Assembly: GCF_018614975.1 (NCBI RefSeq)
Contig: NZ_JAGGNR010000005.1
Span: 124,001 to 188,000, forward strand
DNA length: 64,000 nucleotides
Direction: 5' to 3'
From: Paenibacillus polymyxa
GTDB taxonomy: Bacteria > Bacillota > Bacilli > Paenibacillales > Paenibacillaceae
Below, one piece after another: positions 45,598-53,893 of the stretch. How positions within the stretch are numbered: position 1 is the stretch's first letter; every line of letters starts with the position of its first letter. Position numbers and translations under genes: made by a program. The notes under the pieces are model-generated. The model was given only the letters and a program-made list of their open reading frames with translations, ran no database searches and was not told the origin of the DNA.

Positions 45598-46854
45598 TTA
45601 TTTGATATAGGCTTTATATTCGTCATAGCTCATCTTCTGTTCTTGTCCGCTAAGCAATAGAAGTTTGTGGCTAATGTCAGCCTCACGATCTGCATGAATG
45701 CGTTTAAGCAGATCGTAACTCATTCGAAGGAAGTAATAGCCTTCATTGGTGTTGTCTTTCTCATGAAATACAATGCCGAGAAGACGATATAGTTTTGCAC
45801 GGAGCATGCCTTCATCTCGTTGATCCAGCAGTTGAAGAGCTTCTTTGATGGCTGTTTCGGCCAGTAAAAGTTGCCGTTCTTCGAGATAAATTTTGCTGAT
45901 TTCCTCTAATATAGAAGCCTTCTTGTGAGGCAGATTGCGTGTGTCGTAGATATCGGCGCATTCTGCCAGCAAGGGAAGGGCTTCTTTTTTTTGTCCCATA
46001 TGAAGTTGAATGACAGCCAGATTGTGAAGAGCAAGTACATAGGATTTACTATTGGCCTGTTTATATGAATCTACCGATTTCTTGGTCCAGTCATAACTTA
46101 AGAGTAAGTGTCCGTCCTGTTCGGACATATAATAGGCCTTGCCCAAACCTAGCGTAATCTCGCCATATAACTCCGGTTGCCCGGTCAATTGGGCTTCTTT
46201 TTCGGCCTTGAGATAATAATCCAGTCCCTTATCCACGTTACCGAGCCGCAAATGGGTTGTTCCGAGAAAGGTTAACGAACGGATATGTTTATCTTGCAGA
46301 TGTTTGAGTTTGCTGCTGTACGTATAGGACTGTTCGTAGTATTTTCGGGCAGCGTGAAACAGTTCTGCATGAAATGCAGCTCTTCCCATTTCCAGGTAAT
46401 AGTCGACAATGCGCTCCCGGTCTCCTGTTCGGGTGACTGTAAAAGCGGCAGTTTCCCCATCATCCAGAGCTTGGCGGTAATCGCCAAGCCTATTGTGGCT
46501 TCGCATGATGAGCAGATAGGCTTCCGTTTGATCCAGTGCATCTTCCGTCAGAGTCAGAACTTTGTGAGCCATACGAATACAGGCAGGATCATTCTGCTCA
46601 GCATAGTAGGCTTTGGCTTTGTCCAGGACAGCTTCACCAATATCGGTGTCTGTTGTCGCACTTCCTCCCAAGAAGTACTCCATTGGTGTATTGAGTCTTC
46701 TAGCAATGATTTTCAACATACGCTGAGAGGGAACGGCTCTGCCTTTTTCGATGAGGCTGATGTAAGAGCGTGTCATGTCCTCACCTGCCAGTTGTTTCTG
46801 AGACAGTCCAAGTTGCTCCCGGATTTCCCGAATTTTGGGTCCGATCATGATCAT
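45598..46854 (-). CDS. HTH-TPR transcriptional regulator (RRNPP-like)
   Basis: A 418-residue regulator. Residues 1-62 are a Cro/C1-type HTH (IREIREQLGLSQKQLAGEDM, YISLIEKGRAVPSQRMLKII). The rest is a superhelix of TPR-like repeats (FLGTTHLRLGNVDKGLDYYL, ALHNLAVIQLHMGQKKEALP). This is the architecture of PlcR/Rgg/PrgX receptors that respond to imported peptides. The divergent promoter region shared with the VSARA precursor at 47038 makes that operon its likely target; the convergent small ORF is the candidate cognate peptide. ATG at 46848 is an alternative start. Confidence 0.88.
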   Translation of the reverse strand: MIMIGPKIREIREQLGLSQKQLAGEDMTRSYISLIEKGRAVPSQRMLKIIARRLNTPMEYFLGGSATTDTDIGEAVLDKAKAYYAEQNDPACIRMAHKVLTLTEDALDQTEAYLLIMRSHNRLGDYRQALDDGETAAFTVTRTGDRERIVDYYLEMGRAAFHAELFHAARKYYEQSYTYSSKLKHLQDKHIRSLTFLGTTHLRLGNVDKGLDYYLKAEKEAQLTGQPELYGEITLGLGKAYYMSEQDGHLLLSYDWTKKSVDSYKQANSKSYVLALHNLAVIQLHMGQKKEALPLLAECADIYDTRNLPHKKASILEEISKIYLEERQLLLAETAIKEALQLLDQRDEGMLRAKLYRLLGIVFHEKDNTNEGYYFLRMSYDLLKRIHADREADISHKLLLLSGQEQKMSYDEYKAYIK

Positions 46855-47037
46855 TCACCGTCCCTTGATTTAGTTTGTAATTACGTTGTGAAATTGTGAG
46901 TTGTATATTGAATGCTTGGAGTTGGCATCAGTAAGGGGTAAGGCATGCGAGAAATCCATTTACCTCCTTTTACAGTTTCATTCCAAATTGGGAGATTATA
47001 GAATGATAGTATCCAAGACGAAAGGAGGAATAAATCA

Positions 47038-47274
47038 ATGGTCATTAAAGCGACTCCCATTACATTGGAACAATTGAAGAACAAAGAGTTGGAAGCAGTA
47101 CAATCGGAAGTGAACGTGCTGGGCGAAACACGTGAAGTTAGTGCTCGTGCAGTATCGGCTCGCGCAGTATCGGCTCGCGCAGTATCGGCTCGCGCAGTAT
47201 CGGCTCGTGCGGTATCGGCTCGTGCAGTATCGGCTCGTGCAGTATCGGCTCGTGCAGTATCGGCTCGTGCATAA
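47038..47274 (+). CDS. Repetitive RiPP precursor: leader plus nine VSARA repeats
   Basis: A 78-residue peptide with a textbook AAAGGAGG site. Residues 1-33 form a charged leader (VIKATPITLEQLKNKELEAV, SEVNVLGETRE). Residues 34-78 are nine perfect copies of Val-Ser-Ala-Arg-Ala and nothing else. No signal peptide, Cys or aromatic residue is present in the repeats. It is the first gene of a large operon that includes an arginase-family enzyme, a leader-peptidase-like M16 pair and a MATE exporter. I infer a ribosomal peptide whose arginines are the modification sites. The minus strand over this region also lacks stops, but has no ribosome-binding site. Confidence 0.88.
   Translation: MVIKATPITLEQLKNKELEAVQSEVNVLGETREVSARAVSARAVSARAVSARAVSARAVSARAVSARAVSARAVSARA
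47137..47271 (+). repeat. Nine tandem 15-bp repeats encoding VSARA
   Basis: The unit GTATCGGCTCGYGCA repeats nine times; the first copy uses GTTAGTGCTCGTGCA. Differences are all synonymous (CGC or CGT for Arg, one GCG), so selection keeps the peptide while the DNA varies slightly. Such an array can change copy number by slippage. Confidence 0.95.
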
Positions 47275-47315
47275 TCCCTTGTATCTACTATGGCATTATG
47301 GTTAGTCCAATAGAT

Positions 47316-47337
47316 GAGAGCTTCGGATGAAGCTCTC
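47316..47337 (+). promoter_or_regulatory. Stem-loop between precursor and biosynthetic genes
   Basis: GAGAGCTTC and GAAGCTCTC form a perfect nine-base stem around GGAT, with no following U-tract. It lies after the precursor stop, where RiPP operons often carry a partial attenuator or mRNA-stabilising hairpin that gives more precursor than enzyme. Confidence 0.6.
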
Positions 47338-47390
47338 TCCCTATATTGAGAGTGCTCCGTATGATGGGTATAACGAGGTGTCCTGAACCG

Positions 47391-48398
47391 ATGCATATCA
47401 AGCAAATATGGTCATACATTCCCAAGTTCGTCGTTCCTGTCCGGGAGTTGAACGAACATCTGGGACTCAAACAAGCCCAGACCAAAGTGTTAGAGAAAAT
47501 TCACGGTCTGAAACAGGTTCCGCAAGACAAAGACGGTGATCTGACTAAGCTGTTAGGACGTGTGCTCGCCCAGGTGGTAAACAGTCCGACGGTTGTTCCA
47601 TCTTCCATCAAGTATATCATTTATTGCCACACAATTCAGGAAAATTTCCCCTTTCCAATGAAGGTATTGCAAGGTCTGAAGCAGGCTTACGATATGCATC
47701 ATGCCATAGCGTTTTCACTGACACAGCAGAACTGTGCCTCGGGTCTGATTGCGCTGGATGTTGCTGCAACATTGCTGCCCTCTTTGGAAGAGGATGATCA
47801 TATTTTAATCGTAACAGGCGAAAAAACATTCAGTCCCATTGTACAGCTCATCCCCAATACAACCGTTATGGGCGAAGCTGCGGCCGCCATACTGGTTGGT
47901 AAATCCGGGCCGGGAAGCAGGATGATGGGGCTTACGAACGTAACCCTTGGAAAATTCTGCAACGTGCTGACAGGTGATCCCGAGACGCTCAAGGAATTTC
48001 AGGAAATCTATACACCCCAGCTCTGTGATGTCATTCACGAGGCAATCGATGGGGCGGGCCTGACGTTGGAGGATATCCGTTATATTGTCCCGCACAATGT
48101 GAATCTGTCTTCCTGGAAAAAGGTTGCTGCACGATTGTCCTATCCATTGGACCGTGTGTACACATCCAATGTGGGAGAAATCGGGCACTGCTTCTGTTCC
48201 GATCCCTATATCAATCTGAAAGAGATTTCAGATCAGGGGCTTTTGCAGAAGGACGACTACTATTTGCTTGTCACGGTTGGGCTGGGAGCAACATTCAGCG
48301 TGGCGGTGATGCAGTTCGCAGAAGAACGAGGTGATGAGATTGACCGCACTGTTGACCGGATTTTCGAGAAAGCTGAAGCAGGCGCTTACAGGTCATGA
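47391..48398 (+). CDS. KAS III-family protein with Cys/His and His in place of Asn
   Basis: A 335-residue thiolase-fold protein. Active-site Cys115 is in TQQNCASGLI and His235 in VPHNVNLSSW. The third position, normally Asn in a GNTSAAS block, reads EIGHCFCSDPYINL (His266). The change suggests acyl transfer rather than decarboxylative condensation, as in CerJ-like KAS III relatives, which also depart from the usual triad. ATG at 47391 follows GAGGTG. It opens the biosynthetic part of the operon. Substrate probably an acyl-ACP made by the adjacent ATP-grasp/decarboxylase/ACP module (inference). Confidence 0.85.
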   Translation: MHIKQIWSYIPKFVVPVRELNEHLGLKQAQTKVLEKIHGLKQVPQDKDGDLTKLLGRVLAQVVNSPTVVPSSIKYIIYCHTIQENFPFPMKVLQGLKQAYDMHHAIAFSLTQQNCASGLIALDVAATLLPSLEEDDHILIVTGEKTFSPIVQLIPNTTVMGEAAAAILVGKSGPGSRMMGLTNVTLGKFCNVLTGDPETLKEFQEIYTPQLCDVIHEAIDGAGLTLEDIRYIVPHNVNLSSWKKVAARLSYPLDRVYTSNVGEIGHCFCSDPYINLKEISDQGLLQKDDYYLLVTVGLGATFSVAVMQFAEERGDEIDRTVDRIFEKAEAGAYRS

Positions 48399-49728
48399 TG
48401 AAGCTGTTTTTATTTATATAAACAATTTTGAAGTCGAAGAATACTGGAATGAGCAGGGGGTACTGAAGTTGCCTTCCCTGAGTGTTGGTTCGGGTGCTGA
48501 CGTTGTAAACCGGATGGAGGAGCTGGGGATTTTTCTGGCAGGTGAACAGGATGTCGTATTGCTCAAGGAGCTGCCGGATTCCGGGTTTATAGCAGATGCA
48601 CAGGCCATCGGTTTTGGTCAATCACGTTTAATTGCTACTGAATATAATGAACCGGGCTTGAACATTACAGCTAACATCCTGCATTGTCAGCGTACGCTGG
48701 ACAGGCTGCGTGAACTTGCAGACAGACAGGATATACAGGCTTATCTGGTTCCCTTCGGAGCCTCGGATCATGAAGAAGAACTAGCCCAACGCACGGGTAT
48801 TCCTCTTGCCGTACCTCCGGCTGACATTTTCCGCAAAGTCAATGATAAGGGCTATTCCCGAAGGCTTAATGCCGAACTGGGTATCCGTCAGATTCCTGGC
48901 TGTGAGTGTTACTCTCTGGAGGAACTTACGTCCGGATTTGAACGTATGAAATCCGTGCTGGAACAGGGCGGGCGTATTGTCATGAAGGATTCGATGGGCG
49001 TCTCGGGCAAGGGAATCACCGTTATTGCAGATGAAGCCCGTTTCCACAAATGCATGAAATTACTGGAGAAACAGGCAAGCAAGAATGGGACAAGAGTCGT
49101 TAATTATGTGCTGGAGCAGTGGATGAACAAGACATGTGATCTGAATTACCAGATTTTAGTTTATCGAAGTGGTGAGGTTGAATTTCTTGGTGTGAAGGAA
49201 TCCCTGGTCGAACAGGGTGTTCATCAGGGGCATCTCATGCCACCACATCTTGGTGATTCGCAGATCGCGGTAATCCGGGATGCTGCGTTGCAAATAGGTG
49301 CTGCGCTCCATCGGGACGGATACTACGGTGTAGCCGGTATCGATGCCATTCTGGATGAGGACGGAAGTGTGTGGCCTAATCTGGAGATCAATGCACGGTT
49401 TAACATGTCGACGTATCAGACTGAGATCCAGAACCAGTGGATTCCTGAGGGGATGTTAGCTTTGGCCAAAAAATATACACTTCGTTTGAATCACCGCCTG
49501 GATTATGGAAAGTTAAGGTCAACACTTGGTCCGCTGTTATTTGATCCACTGAAGGGCGAGGGGATACTTATCAACAATTTTGCAACGGTCAATGCGGCCT
49601 TCAAAGGTGAAGATCGTGTGTTCTCTGGTCGTCTCTATGGTGTCATTATTGCTCATTCGGCTGAGCAGCTACGGGCGACGGATGCTGCGGTTGAAGCCAA
49701 GCTATCATTCATAAACGAGGTGAAGTAG
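48334..49728 (+). CDS. ATP-grasp amino acid ligase (BtrJ-like)
   Basis: A 464-residue enzyme. The ATP-grasp core contains VNDKGYSRRLNAELGIRQIP, IVMKDSMGVSGKGITVIAD (ATP-binding lysine and glycine loop), YVLEQWMNKTCDLNYQI and the metal-binding LEINARFNMSTYQ. It has a pre-ATP-grasp N-terminal domain. In butirosin biosynthesis BtrJ uses ATP to load an amino acid onto the ACP BtrI. The next two genes here are a BtrK-like decarboxylase and an ACP, so the same reaction is likely. The start overlaps the KAS gene by 65 bases; GTG at 48331 is an alternative. Confidence 0.87.
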   Translation: MRLTALLTGFSRKLKQALTGHDEAVFIYINNFEVEEYWNEQGVLKLPSLSVGSGADVVNRMEELGIFLAGEQDVVLLKELPDSGFIADAQAIGFGQSRLIATEYNEPGLNITANILHCQRTLDRLRELADRQDIQAYLVPFGASDHEEELAQRTGIPLAVPPADIFRKVNDKGYSRRLNAELGIRQIPGCECYSLEELTSGFERMKSVLEQGGRIVMKDSMGVSGKGITVIADEARFHKCMKLLEKQASKNGTRVVNYVLEQWMNKTCDLNYQILVYRSGEVEFLGVKESLVEQGVHQGHLMPPHLGDSQIAVIRDAALQIGAALHRDGYYGVAGIDAILDEDGSVWPNLEINARFNMSTYQTEIQNQWIPEGMLALAKKYTLRLNHRLDYGKLRSTLGPLLFDPLKGEGILINNFATVNAAFKGEDRVFSGRLYGVIIAHSAEQLRATDAAVEAKLSFINEVK

Positions 49729-51018
49729 ATGTCTGGAGATTATCAGATTCAAGGGCTTGCGATTTCGGCCATCGCTGCACGATTCGGCACACCATTATAC
49801 GTCTATGACGCTGAGGTATTAGAGCGAGTATATGAAGAACTTCGCAGTCTGCTGACTCCAAAGGTGGAACTGTTCTACTCATTAAAGGCGAATCCCAATA
49901 TTTCAATTGTTCACCTGCTTCAGGGGCTTGGAGCTCAGGCAGAGGTCTGTTCCATGGCCGAATTACATACCGCACTACAGGCGGGTACGAAGCCGGATCG
50001 TATAATCTTCCTCGGACCAGGCAAGACCGACGCGGAGATAACCGCATGCATTCGTCATGGCATCTACGCAATCGTCTGTGAATCGTTTCAGGAGCTTAAC
50101 CGCATTGAAGCCATTGCAGCTGAAGAGGGACGGATTGTCCCCGTGGCACTGAGAATCAATCCTTCTTTTGCTGTGAAGGGATCACGGCTCACGATGGGTG
50201 GCAAACCACGCCAGTTTGGCATGGATGAGGATACTGTGATGCAGGGGCGACAGCAATTGGAACGATGCTCACATGTGGATATTATCGGTCTGCATGTATA
50301 CATGGGGACCCGTATGCTTGACGTGGAACCTATTGTGGAGAACACACGTCACATTCTGGAGCTTGCCGAACGGCTGGAGGAGCAACTGGGTATTCGGCTG
50401 CAGATGGTAGATGTGGGCGGTGGTCTCGGAGTTCCGTATTACGAGGGAGAACAGCCACTGTCTGTGAGCGTCCTGTCTGCACAATTGAACCCTTTGTTCG
50501 AACAATTCAAGGAAAAGCATCCTGACATCAGACTGTTCATGGAACTGGGAAGGTATCTGGTGGGAACCAGTGGGATGCTGGTTAGCCGAGCCTTATATGT
50601 CAAGGAGTCGTATGGAGAGACGTTTGTCGTGACTGATGGTGGTACCAATTGTCATATGGCTGCGGTCGGAATCGGCTCGTATGTAAAGCGTAATTTCCCG
50701 ATTGCATCTTTGTCACGTTACGGAGAATCCCCGGTTGCAGAGTTTAATATTACTGGCCCTTTGTGTACCCCGAATGATGTTATTGGCAAAAAAGTAAACC
50801 TGCCTCCCGTTGCACAAGGGGATTTAATTGGTGTATTTCATTCCGGTGCCTACGGCCCTACTGCTTCACCGACCCATTTTCTCAGTCATGGAAGTCCGGC
50901 TGAAGTGATGATTAGTGGTGGAGAAGCCCATCTGATTCGGGAAAGGGATACTCCCGAAGATCTACTGGGCAAACAGCGTTTGATCCCTGTTTCACATTCC
51001 GCAGTAACCAACAGATGA
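49729..51018 (+). CDS. PLP-dependent decarboxylase, BtrK-like (fold type III)
   Basis: A 429-residue alanine-racemase-fold decarboxylase. PLP lysine in FYSLKANPN (Lys53), GPGKTDAEI, HVYMGTR, DVGGGLGVPYY for phosphate binding, FMELGRYLVG and the catalytic Cys region GPLCTPNDVIG, followed by HSGAYG. GPGK, MGGKPRQFGMDE and GPLCTP are closer to BtrK of butirosin, which decarboxylates glutamyl-ACP to 4-aminobutyryl-ACP, than to LysA. Starts directly after the ATP-grasp stop and precedes the ACP by six bases. The amino acid actually used is not shown by sequence. Confidence 0.9.
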   Translation: MSGDYQIQGLAISAIAARFGTPLYVYDAEVLERVYEELRSLLTPKVELFYSLKANPNISIVHLLQGLGAQAEVCSMAELHTALQAGTKPDRIIFLGPGKTDAEITACIRHGIYAIVCESFQELNRIEAIAAEEGRIVPVALRINPSFAVKGSRLTMGGKPRQFGMDEDTVMQGRQQLERCSHVDIIGLHVYMGTRMLDVEPIVENTRHILELAERLEEQLGIRLQMVDVGGGLGVPYYEGEQPLSVSVLSAQLNPLFEQFKEKHPDIRLFMELGRYLVGTSGMLVSRALYVKESYGETFVVTDGGTNCHMAAVGIGSYVKRNFPIASLSRYGESPVAEFNITGPLCTPNDVIGKKVNLPPVAQGDLIGVFHSGAYGPTASPTHFLSHGSPAEVMISGGEAHLIRERDTPEDLLGKQRLIPVSHSAVTNR

Positions 51019-51024
51019 GGAGAG

Positions 51025-51294
51025 ATGATGATCATGACAACCGCAGTATTGCTTGAAGAAATCAAAGGTGCCCTTGCTGAAGTGTTGAATATGGAAGAGA
51101 ACCAGGCTGTTACATGGGACACATCCTTATTTGATGAGCTTCATCTGGATTCAACGTCTGTTCTGGAACTATTGATGACGTTGGAAGACCGTATTGACGG
51201 GCTGGAGATCGACCCGGATGAACTGGAGCCAGATGTATTTAACACAGTGGGTTCGCTAGCTGTATATATCGAAAAGCAACTCGTTGCTGCCTGA
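51025..51294 (+). CDS. Acyl carrier protein
   Basis: An 89-residue ACP with the phosphopantetheine Ser43 in ELHLDSTSVLELLMTLED and the usual acidic four-helix pattern. Three ATGs (51025, 51028, 51034) are possible starts. It is tightly packed between the decarboxylase and a degenerate thiolase-fold gene (one-base overlap). The Sfp-type PPTase at the operon end would activate it. It most likely carries the amino-acyl group produced by the two preceding enzymes. Confidence 0.92.
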   Translation: MMIMTTAVLLEEIKGALAEVLNMEENQAVTWDTSLFDELHLDSTSVLELLMTLEDRIDGLEIDPDELEPDVFNTVGSLAVYIEKQLVAA

Positions 51295-52166
51295 TGGCGG
51301 CGCCTGTTACCATCCGGGACATGAAGGTCAGGCTGTTTACGGACAAGCAGCCTCCGTTTGAACATCCGGAGTTGTTAAGATTTCACAGTGATTTGTTGGC
51401 GGGGTCCCCCGTGGTACCCCGGTTTCATCTGCTGGAGGGTCGTTATAACAATGCCTATCATGATATGAGTGTACTACTGCTCGAAGAGTCGGGGCTGGAT
51501 CAGATCATGGGAGACGTGGATGTTCTCCTGCTGGCCTACCATTTTCCCAATATTCGTCCAGATATCTCCATCGTCAACTATCTGATGGACCGTTATCAGG
51601 CACAGTTCCTGAGCTTTGCCGTGAACGATATGGGATTCGGGGCACCGTTCGCGGCACTCCATATGCTCCAGCATTATCTGAACAGTGGCAACTACGATCG
51701 GGGAATGCTGCTTGTGCTTGATCAGACGTCTCTTCCCTACGAGACGGAAGATGTGGGCGAGATTGTAGAACCTGACACGGGAGCTGTTCTGTTCCTGGAT
51801 CGGTTGGCAGAAGGCGGTTCATCCCTTGTCGGTGTGGAGATACAATATGCCGAGAGTTCGATAGCCGAGACAGCAGAACTGCTGCTGGACAGGCTTTGTG
51901 TTCAGGTGTCCGTCAATCTGGCTCAGATCAGGCTTCTTGTCCATCCGCTGTTGGAGCAGGAAGTGTCCGGTACTGAATGGTTTCATGCTACAGGCTGGCA
52001 AGGGAGTTACGATCCTGCCCACTGGAGCGCTGCACCATTCTTTGGTCTGAAGCAACTTCTTGAAGATCGGTGCACAGGTGAATACATATGTCTGATGCAC
52101 CTGGAGCCAGATGACAAGTTTATCTATGCACTTCTCATTCATACAGGCGGATACGAAGAGCTGTAA
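51294..52166 (+). CDS. Degenerate KAS III/thiolase-fold protein lacking the Cys
   Basis: A 290-residue protein that aligns by pattern with the neighbouring KAS III genes: VDVLLLAYHFPNIRPD corresponds to the first core strand, and FAVNDMGFGAPFAALHMLQ sits where the active-site Cys loop (MNCASS) should be. Cys and His of the triad are not found there. Comparable to chain-length-factor partners of ketosynthases, it could be a structural partner or substrate gate for the KAS at 47391 or 52186. Assignment rests on pattern and context. Confidence 0.65.
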   Translation: MAAPVTIRDMKVRLFTDKQPPFEHPELLRFHSDLLAGSPVVPRFHLLEGRYNNAYHDMSVLLLEESGLDQIMGDVDVLLLAYHFPNIRPDISIVNYLMDRYQAQFLSFAVNDMGFGAPFAALHMLQHYLNSGNYDRGMLLVLDQTSLPYETEDVGEIVEPDTGAVLFLDRLAEGGSSLVGVEIQYAESSIAETAELLLDRLCVQVSVNLAQIRLLVHPLLEQEVSGTEWFHATGWQGSYDPAHWSAAPFFGLKQLLEDRCTGEYICLMHLEPDDKFIYALLIHTGGYEEL

Positions 52167-52185
52167 TCAGGAGGAGGGAAACGTG

Positions 52186-53133
52186 ATGGGGCTGGGTATA
52201 GTGGATATCGGTGTATATTTGCCTGATCAGATCGAAGAGCCTGAGGTTATCCTCGAATCCTTGGGACTGGGTAAAGGTGAGCTTCAATTGCTGCGCAGAT
52301 ATCATCGTCTGAACGGTGTTCCCGTTACCCCTCCGGGTCAGCATCTGGATAATTCTATCGTTCGCGCGATCGGACAGCTTGTTGACAGACAACCCTTGCC
52401 TGCCATTGACCTTGTGCTCTATGCCCATTCTGCACATGTACAAGCACCAGGGGATTATAGGCCCTTGCAGCGGGCTCTGAGTGAATATGGGCTTGAGCAT
52501 ATCCCCTTCTATAGTATTTCACAGATGAACTGTGCGTCCTCGATAGCCGCTCTTCAATGGCTTGAACGAATCTCCCGTACACAGCCTGATATTCGTAATG
52601 TTTTATTGGTATGTGCCGATCAGTTTAATTTCATGCCACCCGACTGGAGATATATTCGAAAGTCTACGATTCTGGGTGACTCGGCTGTTGCCATGCTTCT
52701 ATCCAGAAACCATGGTCAGCACGTCTTACAGGCTGCTCATGTTCTTCGGGATACGAGGTTCCATACTGGATATTATGCGGAAGTGGAGGAGATGACGTCA
52801 TTTAACAAGCTGTATGTGGATCATATCATTCGAGGCATGGAAGAGCTGCTGTCAGCAGAGGGCCTGACACTTCATGATGTAGATCATATCTTTCCCCACA
52901 ACGTCAATTGGACTACATGGAAGGAGTTTTCAAAGCGTACAGGCGTGGATCAAAAACAAATTTACCTGGATAATATCCCGCGGATTGGACATACCTTCTC
53001 CACGGATGCGTTCATCAATCTAAGCTCCGGGCTAGAGAATGAATGGGTGCATAAGGGGGAGAGGTCCGTACTGGTCAGCATTGGGCTGGGCAGTTTTTTT
53101 GGTTTTGCGTTAATTGAGCATGGAGATTGTTGA
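52186..53133 (+). CDS. KAS III-family protein with Cys/His and His in place of Asn
   Basis: A 315-residue paralogue of the protein at 47391. Cys116 in SQMNCASSIAALQW, His238 in FPHNVNWTTW, and the third position again His269 in IGHTFSTDAFINL, followed by the shared Asp. Its start (VDIGVYLPDQIEEPEVIL) is the usual KAS III one. AGGAGGAGGG precedes ATG 52186. The two share the same non-standard triad, so they probably do related acyl transfers, possibly with one Cys-less partner each (51294 and 55043). Confidence 0.85.
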   Translation: MGLGIVDIGVYLPDQIEEPEVILESLGLGKGELQLLRRYHRLNGVPVTPPGQHLDNSIVRAIGQLVDRQPLPAIDLVLYAHSAHVQAPGDYRPLQRALSEYGLEHIPFYSISQMNCASSIAALQWLERISRTQPDIRNVLLVCADQFNFMPPDWRYIRKSTILGDSAVAMLLSRNHGQHVLQAAHVLRDTRFHTGYYAEVEEMTSFNKLYVDHIIRGMEELLSAEGLTLHDVDHIFPHNVNWTTWKEFSKRTGVDQKQIYLDNIPRIGHTFSTDAFINLSSGLENEWVHKGERSVLVSIGLGSFFGFALIEHGDC

Positions 53134-53158
53134 TCATGAGTCAAGAGGAGGAGTGCAT

Positions 53159-53893
53159 ATGTCAGTCTTGAATGCTGATGAGGTAGGCACTGTGCCGGTT
53201 GGTGCAGAGGCCGCAGGTCGTCCGGTACCAACTGTAACAGATCTGCTGGAAGCAGCAATGTTGCGTTTGGATACCCGTCCCGTGTTGCTATGCCAAGGGG
53301 GGATAATACTGGCGACACCTGAACTCGTGAAAAGTGGGCCATGGATATGTCATGCAGAGACAGGCCGTATCTACGAATGGAAACAGGTACGTGCGGATCG
53401 GGTGGAAGATCGGATGATGGAGCCTTCAGGTCTTTTACTCTACCGAATATCGGAACTTCGGAATGAAGATGTGGCATTTTTTGAAAGACAAGATGATGTA
53501 ACAGGTAATATAGCTGATCTCCGAAATCGGTTGCTTTATTTCCGTACTGAACTGTGTAGCGCAGGATTGGAGCAAGTGCGTAATCATCTATCCAGTCGCA
53601 ACTCAGGGGGGCAATCCACACTTCAGCATCAACTGGTCAAGGGCATGATTGCTGATATTTTGACTGTACTATATATGGCTGAAACTATTCAGTCGGATGA
53701 ATTCGTATTAGAGCAATCAGGCATTTCGGAGGCTCGTACAAGCACATGGGTTCATCAAGAACTGGATGAGGCCTTCCGTCAATTGCAGCGTCTTGGAGGA
53801 GGATTTGGCTATTTGCGACATGCGATCTCGGCTTACGTGTATGTAGGTCAAATGGTCAAAAATATGCTGCTCATTCCGAAGGAGGCCTTCTGA
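53159..53893 (+). CDS. Acyl-CoA dehydrogenase C-terminal-like partner protein
   Basis: A 244-residue protein. From about residue 130 it follows the four-helix C-terminal domain of acyl-CoA dehydrogenases: LQHQLVKGMIADILTVLYMA and LQRLGGGFGYLRH, like the DAMQxLGGYGY signature. The N-terminal FAD-binding parts are absent. AGGAGGAG precedes the ATG. It abuts a complete acyl-CoA dehydrogenase gene, so it may be a non-catalytic subunit of a heteromeric enzyme. Assignment is tentative. Confidence 0.6.
   Translation: MSVLNADEVGTVPVGAEAAGRPVPTVTDLLEAAMLRLDTRPVLLCQGGIILATPELVKSGPWICHAETGRIYEWKQVRADRVEDRMMEPSGLLLYRISELRNEDVAFFERQDDVTGNIADLRNRLLYFRTELCSAGLEQVRNHLSSRNSGGQSTLQHQLVKGMIADILTVLYMAETIQSDEFVLEQSGISEARTSTWVHQELDEAFRQLQRLGGGFGYLRHAISAYVYVGQMVKNMLLIPKEAF

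Noticed and set aside
47137..47271. CRISPR array
   Set aside because: Repeats are 15 bases, contiguous without spacers and in frame; it is a coding repeat.
46881..47405. A 174-residue minus-strand ORF with ARADT-type repeats
   Set aside because: It is the antisense reading of the VSARA array; the repeat keeps frames open on both strands. No ribosome-binding site or leader-like start, and it crosses the precursor promoter.
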